This document shows, one piece after another, positions 55,579 to 64,000 of a DNA stretch of 64,000 bases (position 1 is its first letter; each line of letters starts with the position of its first letter). The notes below the pieces were generated by a model, which was not told where the DNA came from, searched no databases, and saw only the letters and a list, made by a program, of their open reading frames with translations. The stretch lies in contig SSNP01000109.1 of the NCBI GenBank assembly GCA_006937955.1, positions 1,239,971 through 1,303,970 on the forward strand, in the 5' to 3' direction. The DNA is from Pachypanchax playfairii. Its lineage: Eukaryota > Chordata > Actinopteri > Cyprinodontiformes > Aplocheilidae. Both the position numbers and the translations under genes were made by a program.

Positions 55579-57120
55579 TTATTGGCCAAGTGTGTGAGCG
55601 AACACATACAAGGAATTTGTTTCCGGCCGATGGAGTTTCTCAAGCCCAACAGTACAAAAACACAACACTATATAACAAAACAGTAAACAATATAATAAAC
55701 AACATAATAAAAGACAGTCTGCAATAATGTAATTTTTGGGGATGGAGGAGATGTTGGTCTCCCACTTCAGGTCCAGGGAGATGGTGGTGCCCAGGAACTT
55801 GAAGATCTTCACAGTAGACACCGGGCTGTCTGATATGGCGAGGGGAAGCAATGTTGAGGGATGTCTCCTGAAGTCCACTATCATCTCTACAGTCTTGAGC
55901 TTATTCAGCTCCAGGTTGTGCTGACTGCACCAGAGTGCCAGCTGCTCGACTTCCTGCCGGTATGCAGACTCGTCACCATCCTGAATGAGGCCAATGACAG
56001 TGGTGTAGTCTTCAAACTGCAGGAGTTTAACCGCAGAGTTATTGGAGGTACATTTATTGGTGTAGAGGGAGAACAGTAGAGGTGAGAGGACACATCCTTG
56101 TGGAGCACCTATACGGAGGGACCGTGTTTCAGAGGTGATCTCCCCCAACCTCACTTGCTGCTTCCGGTCTGTCAGGAAGATGGTGATCCGCTGACAGATA
56201 GCAGGAGATACACTGAACTGGGAGCGTTTGGAGGAGAGGAGTTCAGGCACAATGGTGTTAAAAGCCGAACTAAAGTCCACAAACAGGATCCTGGCATAAG
56301 TTTCCGGACGGTCGAGGTGTTGCAGGATGTAATGCAGTCCCATGTTCACTGCATCATCCACCGACCTGTTTACCCGGTAGGCAAACAGCACGGGGTCAAG
56401 CTGGTGTCCTGTAATGTCCTTCAGGTGGGCTAGAACCAGGCTATCAAACGATTTCATGACCAAAGACGTCAAGGCGACCGGTCTGTAATCATGCAGTCCT
56501 GTGATGGTAGATTTTTGGGGATCGGGGTGATGGTAGAGCGTTTGAAGCAGGATGGGACTTCACACAGCTCCAGGGATCTGTAGAAAATGTGGGTGAAGAT
56601 GGGAGCCAGCTGATTGACACATGATTTGAGGCAGGATGGCGAAACAATGTTTCTGGTCCTGGTGATTTTCTGGTCTTTTGTTTTAGGAACAGCTTATGCA
56701 CGTCCTGCTCATGCACAGTGAGTTCCTGGGGGGATGGCAGGTGTGATGGAGGACGCTGGCTCTGGACTGGGCTCTGGACTGGGCTCTGGACTGGGCTCTG
56801 GACTGGACTGGGGTGGAGGGGTGTGAGGTGTGATAGTGGTCGTTGTCACCATTGTCACTGTAGTGGAAAGGGTGAGGGGTGGGAATCTGTCCCTCTCAAA
56901 CCTGCAGTAGAATGTATTCAATTCATCTGCCAGGTCTTTGTTTGTTTCAGCAGGGGGTGGGGGGCGTCTCTGTAACTGGTGATGTCCCTCATGCTTTTCC
57001 ACACTGACGCCATGGCGTTGGCTGAGAGCCATTCACTCAGTTTCTGAGAGTAGGCCCTTTTCGCTGCTTTGATGTCCCTGGTCAATGTGTTCCTTGCTTG
57101 TTTGTAAAGGGCTCTGTCAC
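55579..57120 (-). pseudogene. Rex1-like ORF2 reverse transcriptase, broken
   Basis: From 57120 the minus strand gives RDIKAAKRAYSQKLSEWLS, then LADELNTFYCRFERDRF and a proline/serine-rich PSPEPSPEPSPEP stretch, then RKSPGPETL (56660s), each in a different frame. The open 297-codon part (56472-55579) begins MTSLVMKSFDSLVLAHLKDI and contains motif A (ILFVDFSSAFNTI), motif B (GAPQGCVLSPLLFSLYTN) and, at the active site, FEDYTT instead of FADDTT: the second catalytic aspartate is a tyrosine. It ends in unrelated, cysteine-rich residues after KNYIIADC. This copy could not supply reverse transcriptase. Confidence 0.85.
56757..56810. repeat. 12-bp minisatellite inside the Rex1 ORF
   Basis: Four to five copies of TGGACTGGGCTC. 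On the minus strand it encodes the PSPE repeat. The unit length is a multiple of three, so the expansion kept the frame. Confidence 0.9.
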
Positions 57121-57296
57121 TACTTCACATGGTACAAGAAGAAGTGAAACATTCCATATTTTTATGAGTTTAAAACTGGACAATCTTTTCATTTGTGTAC
57201 TTGAAATTTTTGAACTGCTTTGACAAGCCAATGTCTAGTCAGAGAAGGGCCAAGCTTAACGTGAATTGTAATAAAAAGCTAAAAAAGGGGTTACGG

Positions 57297-58447
57297 TCAC
57301 ATGGCGGCAACTCAGTGCATTTAGGCATGTACACATGGTCAAGACAATCTCCTGCAGTTCAAACCGAGCATCAGTATGGGGAAGAAAGGTGATTTGAGTG
57401 ACTTTGAACGTGGCATGGTTGTTGGTGCCAGAATGGCTGGTCTGAGTATTTCAGAAACTGCTGATCTACTGGGATTTTCACGCACAACCATCTCTAGGGT
57501 TTACAGAGAATGGTCCGAAAAAAAAAAATATCCAGTGAGCGGCAGTTCTGTGGGCGGAAATGCCTTGTTGATGCCAGAGGTCAGAGGAGAATGGCCAGTC
57601 TGGTTCGAGCTGATAGAAAGGCAACAGTGACTCAAATAACCACTCGTTACAACCAAGGTAGGCAGAAGAGCATCTCTGAACGCACAGTACGTCGAACTTT
57701 GAGGCAGATGGGCTACAGCAGCAGAAGACCACGCCAGGTGCCACTCCTTTCAGCTAAGAACAGGAAACTGAGGCTACAATTTGCACAAGCTCATCGAAAT
57801 TGGACAATAGAAGATTGGAAAAACGTTGCCTGGTCTGATGAGTCTCGATTTCTGCTGCGACATTCGGATGGTAGGGTCAGAATTTGGCGTCAACAACATG
57901 AAAGCATGGATCCATCCTGCCTTGTATCAACGGTTCAGGCTGGTGGTGGTGGTGTAATGGTGTGGGGAATATTTTCTTGGCACTCTTTGGGCCCCTTGGT
58001 ACCAATTGAGCATCGTTACAATGCCACAGCCTACCTGAGTATTGTTGCTGACCATGTCCATCCCTTTATGACCACAATGTACCCAACTTCTGATGGCTAC
58101 TTTCAGCAGGATAATGCGCCATGTCATAAAGCTGAAATCATCTCGGACTGGTTTCTTGAACATGACAATGAGTTCACTGTACTCAAATGGCCTCCACAGT
58201 CACCAGATCTCAATCCAATAGAGCATCTTTGGGATGTGGTGGAAAGGGAGATTCGCATCATGGATGTGCAGCCGACAAATCTGCGCCAACTGTGTGATGC
58301 CATCATGTCAATATGGACCAAACTCTCTGAGGAATGCTTCCAGCACCTTGTTGAATCTATGCCACGAAGAACTGAGGCAGTTCTGAAGGCAAAAGGGGGT
58401 CCAACCCGTTACTAGCATGGTGTACCTAATAAAGTGGCTGGTGAGTG
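57297..58447 (+). mobile_element. Tc1-like DD36E element, left end lost
   Basis: Right end GTACCTAATAAAGTGGCTGG then TGAGTG at 58447, followed by TA; the inverse is the expected terminal repeat. No such repeat exists upstream, where the element starts at about 57297 in the region normally just before the gene. The Rex1-like LINE ends about 170 bp to the left. It cannot move, having only one end. Confidence 0.85.
57376..58415 (+). pseudogene. Tc1-like DD36E transposase with one frameshift
   Basis: The first part (57376 on, MGKKGDLSDFERGMVVGARM) holds the first helix-turn-helix (SISETADLLGFSRTTISRVY). In the A-tract at about 57519-57528 the frame changes by one base; the second part runs from there to 58415 as 301 open codons when counted from 57510. 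In that numbering the catalytic residues are D110 (WSDESR), D201 (QQDNAPCH) and E238 (PDLNPIEHLW), with 36 residues between D201 and E238, which fits the DD36E group. Motif RKCLVDARGQRRM follows the frameshift. Apart from the single indel the gene is full length with all catalytic residues, so it was probably active until lately. The A-tract is a typical slippage site. Confidence 0.9.
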
Positions 58448-59935
58448 TAAACGCATTAACTACTATGCCAATTGTAAATTAAAGTTGTTTTAAAACAGTA
58501 AATGACTTAATTCTTGTCCCCAGTGTGACTAGCCGCTAGTTCTGCTTAGATTAAACTTTATTTCTCCAAACTGAAGCTGTTCAAAGAGCAATCTTTAACA
58601 TGCAATTTAGAGAATTGAGCAAGAAATGCAGTTTCAACCATCCAAGAGCACGTAAAAATTACCAGAGCAAAAACTAGAAAACTGTCTATAAATATAAACA
58701 GCAGTTAGATATCTGCTATCATTGTGGGGCACATTTCAATATCAAACATCTGTATCCTTTAAGGTACATGTTTTCCCCTCCTATTATTTCAACTTATGAT
58801 AAAATATCTTCTGAACATCTCACAAGCATCTGGTGTGTAATGTATTAATGACAGGATAAAATTATATGAAATATGTCCCTGAGTCCAAATGGTTCCCATT
58901 GGATGGTTAAATACATTAACAGTGGCTGCGGTGTCAGCAACATCCAGAAAAAATTGTTTCGAAGAATCACTATACACTCAGAGGAGAAGGAAATATTTAA
59001 TAATCTTCAAGTGATTTGTTGATCCAGACCGTCAAAAGTAATCCAACATTTTAAAAATGTCTGTATTCATGAATTAAACTGTGTTCACAGATGCAGGGTC
59101 AATATATGTTTGCCCATTTTAGTTTGTTTCAATTTATTACATCTTGAAAATAATTGTTATTGTTTGTTACTTATTCCCGCACACGCGCAACCAATTAACA
59201 AAGGCTCAAAGACAGTTTCCATCATTAATGGACCAATTCTTCACTTATTCTCAGATTTAGGATGTGCAAATAAAAAACAAAACAAAAAACAGTATGTAAA
59301 GGTCATGTCTGAGGAGACAAAAACAAAATCTATCAATGAATTAAAACAAGACCAGAGAGTGAGAGATAATAAAAATTGTGAATATCAGTAAAAGCAGCTG
59401 TGTAGTGCATATTCTTAAACAAATTAGCTGCAGATTCAAGATTAATCAGACGCTTTTAATTAGACGGTTAATTAGACGGTTTTCTTTGTAGCAGGTTGCT
59501 AAAAATTTATTAGCAACTAACCTACTTGCTAGAAAATTTGTTTTGGTTAAGCAACTAACAATTTGTTAGCAAGTTTTATTTTATAATTTTCTAGTTTTGA
59601 TTTTCAACATTTTTGTTCTGGAAACTTTCTTTGTGCTACTAACTAGTAGTAACTTGTTAGCCACTATGTAGATAGCTAGTAATTTCTTAGCTAGATGCAA
59701 TTTATTATATTTTATTTTCAATTTGAAAATAATTTGTTAAGTTGCCTGTTATGTGTCGACACAACACTGATTCATTCCTTGAGTTTAAAACTTTTTCATG
59801 TCTAAATGAGTCAAAGGTCAGAGTAAAATGGTATTAGAAAAAGTATTACTTTAAAATTAGCCAAAGGATTGTGTGAAAAAGCAAAAGTCTGAAGAAAAGC
59901 CTCAGAAAGCCTAAAGAACTAATGAACTAAATTAT
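58448..59935. other. AT-rich DNA with short palindromes, no gene seen
   Basis: Between about 59455 and 59720 there are many short inverted repeats built from GTTAGC/GCTAAC and CTAGTAG words. One is GTTGCTAA (59495-59502) with TTAGCAAC (59510-59517). No coding capacity was recognised. Confidence 0.5.
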
Positions 59936-60510
59936 TTATAATAATGAATTTTATTTATAAGCGCCTTTCATGACACGTAAGGTCGCTGTACAGGATGAAA
60001 ACACAAGCACATAAAAACACAAATATAAGTAAAAAAATAAAACAAGTAAAACATTTCAGAGATAATAGGAAAACTGGGCACTGAGTATATTATGGGGGAT
60101 AAGATTTTGTGAGCAAGTGAGTTTTCAGTTGTGACTTGGATTCAGTGAGGGAGGTGATGTTCCTGGTGTGAGGGGGGAGAGAGTTCCAGAGGTTGGGGGC
60201 AGCATAGCAGAAGGCTTTACTCCCCATGGTGTTGAGGACAGACGGTACAGTGAGATGGGTGGAGGATGAGCATCTGAGAGAGTGAGGGGTGGCCACATGA
60301 AGGAGATTGAACAGGTAAGAGGGTGCGTGGTTATGAAAAGCCTTGAAGGTGAGCAGAAGGATTCTGTTTCTGAATGGGACTGGTAGCTAGCGGAGTTGCT
60401 GGAGGATGGGGGAGGGACATGGTTCTGGTGATGATACATGCTGCTGAGTTTTGAACTAACTGAAGCTTGTGAAGGGTTTTGTTATAGGAAGATCAACTAG
60501 AAGAGAGTTA
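59936..60510 (-). mobile_element. L2/CR1-type LINE, 3' fragment
   Basis: Minus strand: KTLHKLQLVQNSAACIITRT near 60480-60420, then, after frame changes, GSKAFCYAAPNLWNSLPPHT and SKSQLKTHLLTKSY (60296-60090), the usual order at the end of ORF2. The 3' end has TTATAAATAAAATTCATT at about 59940. The sequence differs clearly from copies 1 and 2 and from the 61-kb L2, so it is another lineage. Its 5' break lies next to the retroviral LTR. Confidence 0.75.
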
Positions 60511-60569
60511 CTGATAGGGTAGAGAAAGGACATCAATTATACACGTTCATTCTTTAAAGATCTTTTCTG

Positions 60570-60916
60570 TGTTACTTATGTGTGCAGGTGCTCATGCAGG
60601 CCTCGCTATCTGATTGTTTTAGTTACATGCTCTTCCTTTCCCACTGCTGTTTCCCAGAACCTCCTGTTTGTAATCCAAGGTCACTGTTAAACAGCTACAG
60701 GTGGCTCCACTGATTTGGGAGTGACGATTTACTGTTATCTGTTCTGTGTCTAATGAGAATAAAAAGACTGAGCTGGGTGAAGTGGTCAGAGTTGGTGTTT
60801 GAAGGGAACTGACACACTCTCCCCAGCTGGGTTATTGAACCAACCTTCTTGAGTGATCGTATTTCTTATATTTATAATAATGGAAGGTTTTGATAGAATA
60901 AGGAAAAAACCTAACA
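60570..60916 (+). mobile_element. Endogenous retrovirus, 5' LTR
   Basis: Starts TGTTACTTATG and ends AAAACCTAACA, giving the short inverted ends TGTTA/TAACA. AATAAAAAG near 60760 is the polyadenylation signal. A primer-binding site and a leader follow, so it is a 5' LTR. The start was chosen for its symmetry with the CA end. About 347 bp; the 3' LTR lies outside the window or is lost. Confidence 0.6.
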
Positions 60917-60922
60917 TTTTCT

Positions 60923-60940
60923 TGGTGCCGTGAACCCGTT
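60923..60940 (+). promoter_or_regulatory. Retroviral primer-binding site, tRNA-His-like
   Basis: TGGTGCCGTGA at the start equals the complement of the 3' end of tRNA-His, used by several retroviruses. After 11 bases the match stops (ACCCGTT). It sits six bases after the LTR's CA end. Confidence 0.55.
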
Positions 60941-61182
60941 TCGCAACATACTCCATCGCTGACGGAAGAGGACGACAGCTGAAGACCGCATGCGGCCAGG
61001 AGAGTCATAGGACCCTGGTGAAAAGTCCCGGGGGCTGAATTGCCAGCTGGGCCAGCTGGATAGGTCGACCTCAACCCCCAACGTGGAATTGACGCGATTC
61101 GAGCGAGAAGAATACATCACTCAACAAGGGGTAAGAAGTGCTGGTTTTGTTGTTTAAACTGTTTGGTGTATGAGTTGTGTTT

Positions 61183-62679
61183 TAAAGTGAAGCAAGGCAA
61201 GGCAAGGCAAGGCAAGTTTATTTGTATAGCACAATTCATGTACAGGACAATTCAAAGTGCTTTACATGAAACAAAAGCATAAGTAAAAGAATGAAAACAT
61301 GATTTAAATAAACAGAATCAGAACAAAGGACAGCTTAAAAGCAACCGTGTGGATTTGGACTTTCTAATAAAACTTTATGTAAATGCAGCGGAGAACAGGT
61401 GGGTCTTTAACCTTGATTTAAATAAACTGAGTGTTTCAGCTGATCTGAGGCTTTCTGGGAGTTTGTTCCAGAAATGTGGAGCATAGAAGCTGAAAGCAGC
61501 TTCTCCATGTCTGGTTCTGACTCTGGGAACTGATAAAAGACCAGATCCAGAAGACCTGAGGAGTCTTGTAGGTTCATACTGGGTCAGGAGGTCACTGATG
61601 TATTTTGGTCCTAAACCATTCAGAGCTTTATAGACCAGCAATAGAACTTTAAAGTCTATCCTCTGACGGACAGGCAGCCAGTGTAAAGACCTCAGAACTG
61701 GACTGATTTGGTCCACTTTTCTGGTTTTAGTGAGAACTCTAGCAGCAGAGTTCTGAATGAGCTGCAACTGTTTAACTGATTTTTTAGGAAGACCAGTAAA
61801 GATGCTGTTACAATAATCAAGCCGACTGAAGATGAATGCATGGACTAGTTTTTCCAGGTTTTGTTGGGACATTAAATCTTTTATCCTAGAGATGTTCTTC
61901 AGGTGATAATAGGCTGATTTAGAGATTGCCTTAATGTGTTTTTCAAAGTTTAGGTCTGAGTCCATCACTACACCCAGATTTCTGGCCTGGTTGGTGGTTT
62001 TTAGGTGTATTGACTGAAGCTCTGTGGTGACCTGCAGTCGTTTCTCTTTGGCTCCAAAAACAATCACCTCAGTTTTATTTTTGTTCAGCTGAAGGAAGTT
62101 GAGGCACATCCAGTCATTAATCTCCTCAACGCATTTACTGAGAGCCTGTACAGGACCTCGGTCTCCTGGTGACATTGTGATATATAGCTGTGTGTCATCG
62201 GCGTAGCTATGGTAACTAACATTATTGCTCTTTATGACCTGGGCCAGTGGGAGCATGTAGATGTTAAACAGAAGAGGCCCCAGGATGGAACCCTGGGGAA
62301 CTCCACAAGTAATTCTGGTCTGCTCAGATGTAAAATTACCTACTGACACAAAATACTTCCTGTTCTCCAAGTATGTTTTAAACCAGTTTAGTACAGGACC
62401 AGAAAGACCCACCCAGTTCTCCAGTCGTTGTAGTAATATAATGTGGTCGACTGTATCAAACGCAGCACTGAGATCCAGTAGAACCAACACCGACATTTTT
62501 CCACCATCTGTGTTCAGACATATATCATTAATAACTTTGGTCAGAGCAGTCTCGGTGCTGTGGTGCTGTCTAAAACCTGACTGGAAGACATCATAGCAGT
62601 TGTTTTGTCTAATAAAGTCATTTAGCTGATGATAAACTGCTTTTTCAATGATTTTACTCAAGAACGGAAGATTGAAGCA
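61183..62679 (-). mobile_element. L2 LINE, 5'-truncated, with 10-bp target duplication
   Basis: AGTTGTGTTT flanks both ends (61173-61182 and 62680-62689). The 3' end at the left is a CCTTG-type tail: five AAGGC/GCAAG units at about 61189-61214 on the plus strand. The element ends at the right in the codons for LPFLSKIIEK, near the start of the reverse transcriptase domain. Confidence 0.92.
61375..62661 (-). pseudogene. L2 ORF2, intact reverse transcriptase part (428 codons)
   Basis: One uninterrupted frame without stop or frameshift. Motif A is SVLVLLDLSAAFDTVDH (D63, D69), motif B GVPQGSILGPLLFNIYML (about 120-137), and motif C SYADDTQLY (Y153-D156), so the palm is intact. The C-terminal region has SLHWLPVRQRIDFKVLLLVY and HFWNKLPESLR, followed by the natural stop. 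The ATG at 62661 is only an internal methionine: the upstream part with the endonuclease is missing through 5' truncation. With the intact frame and clear target duplication it is the youngest LINE here, but it cannot move on its own. Confidence 0.9.
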
Positions 62680-63065
62680 AGTTGTGTTTGGGACTGCAGG
62701 ACCGTTATTGAGAGTATTGTCAGTATTGTACGCACTGCCAACGTCCGCATCAGGTGTTTAAACCTTTGCTTCGAGTAATGTCAAGTAGTGTCAGTGTTTT
62801 CCCTGGTGGACTGATGTCGTTCGAGCAGTATGCCTCTTCAATCCGTACTTCAATAACTCCTCCCAAAGCATTTGTGTTTGCATAAAATCCACTATACGAT
62901 CATAGTATGTTTAACAATGTGTTGAAACCAAGTGACTGGCCACGAGATCAAAGGATTGTGTGTGGCTGCTGTGGTTGCTGTTCGGGTCCTTGTCATTGTA
63001 ATTGGGATAGATGTCGCAGGACATCGGTAATATTTAAGTCTGTACAGCACTCAATTGTTTGAACG

Positions 63066-63270
63066 ATGGGAAACTCACAGTCAACTGCTGATTTGACTGG
63101 TGGTGTGAAATACATGTATTTGAAGGTCCCAGATAACGTGAAGTTCTTGTTGAAATAGCAGAAGAAATATGATGTTGACAGGAAGTGGAGCGACCAGTAA
63201 CAAAAACAGTAAAATCAGAAGAAATAATAAGAGGAACAAATGTGTTGAAACCGAGTTTGAGGACGTCCGA
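63066..63270 (+). pseudogene. Endogenous retrovirus gag, 5' part, broken
   Basis: The ATG at 63066 opens a frame beginning MGNS, with a glycine at position 2 as needed for N-myristoylation of matrix proteins. Its position, about 2.1 kb after the primer-binding site (0.6 kb without the L2), suits gag. The frame ends in TAG at 63156-63158 after 30 codons; more stops follow. It is an old, inactive copy. Downstream up to the end of the window no further retroviral gene is recognisable, so pol and env either lie outside or are lost. Confidence 0.5.
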
Positions 63271-64000
63271 TGATAGAATTGTTATTTGCGTTATAACGTT
63301 CGTAGATTTTGTTGTGATTCTAATTCTGATTGGAGTTGAGATCGGCACATCTCAAAAGAGTAAATTAATTAACTGCGCAGTAATCTATTCACTCTATTTG
63401 GTTCCGTGTAAGCGATTTTGAACTTCTGTGTGTAAGAGAAAGCCTGGTACCATGTGTGTGTCTGTCCTGTCTATCTGTAAATGTGTGTGCGCTGTCTATC
63501 TGTAAATGTGTGTGTGTGTACTCATGTCTGTATCAACAGAGACAGGCTGCTAGAAGCTGTAAAAAAGACTGAAGAATACTGTGTGGAGATTCTCATCTTT
63601 TATACATTTATGTAATGAATGTGTGAGAGATCAGGTGTCTATCCCAGACGATTGGTTGATCAGTGAAATTCATACAGACTAGTTTGCCTGATTCTGAGGA
63701 GGAAAATAATAAACTAATAAATATATAGATATATATATATATAAAGGCCTGACTATATAATAATAATAATAATAACAACAACAAAAAGCTTGTATTAAAA
63801 TAGAATCCATCATTGGGGAGTTGATGCAAAGAACTACATGAAACTGATGGAAAGTTTAGCCTATATGTGTGTTATTAGTAGGAAGATAACTAAAAGTAAA
63901 ACCGAAAAAGAGATGACGTCTTTTAAGAGATGACAAAATTTTATTCTAATTTAATAACAAACTATAACACACTCACTAAACCTTTAAATGCTTCAATGTA
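63271..64000. other. No gene seen; short tandem repeats
   Basis: A 23-bp direct repeat (CTGTCTATCTGTAAATGTGT then GTG) at about 63467 and 63493, TG runs, a TA run at 63724-63742 and an ATA run at about 63757-63776. A 78-codon frame at 63185-63421 has a hydrophobic stretch but no recognised domain. Confidence 0.4.

Larger units (their letters stand above)
55555..57125 (-). mobile_element. Rex1-like LINE, degraded copy
   Basis: Minus strand from a 5' break near 57125 to a 3' tail of GATTCTGATTCTGATTT at about 55558. All parts of ORF2 from the linker to after the reverse transcriptase palm are recognisable but spread over frames. Confidence 0.8.
60941..63065 (+). other. Retroviral leader, interrupted by an L2
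   Basis: From the primer-binding site to the gag ATG, about 620 bp without the L2 (61183-62679). Includes a GGTCGACCT palindrome near 61061 and GGGGTAAGAAG near 61128, a possible splice donor. No ORF. Confidence 0.5.

Overview
The window looks like non-coding DNA (a gene-poor intergenic stretch or a large intron) from a teleost fish. The base composition is AT-rich and CpG-poor outside a few islands. CA/TG and AAAAG microsatellites are present. The mobile elements are typical of ray-finned fish: Tc1 elements with long inverted repeats, L2 and Rex1-like LINEs, tRNA-derived SINEs, hAT and Harbinger MITEs, Gypsy-like LTRs and an endogenous retrovirus. I see no exon that I can assign with confidence to a known host protein gene.

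Layout. 0-7 kb: a CpG-richer start, then degraded MITE, SINE and L2 pieces. 7.2-9.3 kb: an inverted-repeat MITE split by an intact Tc1 element (copy A, 340-codon transposase). 9.4-15.7 kb: LTR pieces, a MITE, a LINE 3' end and a dimeric SINE. 16.1-17.7 kb: a second intact Tc1 (copy B) encoding the identical protein. 17.7-25 kb: mostly unique DNA with a CA repeat, two hAT MITEs, a SINE and an LTR piece holding a perfect 22-bp hairpin. 25.1-25.9 kb: a TTAA-flanked element carrying a single exon that ends in a splice donor. 26-34 kb: unique DNA, a SINE, an L2 tail and an AAAAG array. 34.4-35.6 kb: a cluster of exon-like segments ending in an unrecognised coiled-coil ORF split by one TGA. 36-38.5 kb: mostly unique DNA and a palindromic MITE. 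39-47 kb: a dense nest with a broken DD41D transposase, two Harbinger remnants with Myb/SANT-like genes, a solo LTR, two MITEs and an L2 inserted inside one Harbinger. 47-54 kb: mostly unique DNA with a SINE. 54-58.5 kb: a Harbinger-type MITE, an LTR, a degraded Rex1-like LINE and a frameshifted DD36E Tc1. 59.9-64 kb: an L2 tail, then an endogenous retrovirus (LTR, primer-binding site, leader, broken gag) with an L2 inserted in the leader.

The genes do not form a pathway. What can be read is the order of insertion: Tc1 copy A into an older MITE, L2 into a Harbinger, L2 into a retroviral leader, and an LTR next to a second Harbinger gene. The two Tc1 copies are the youngest elements: I see three base differences across their 1602 bp. 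They are the only complete transposase genes here. Boundaries given to the base are those with a clear terminal repeat or target-site duplication; the others are approximate.
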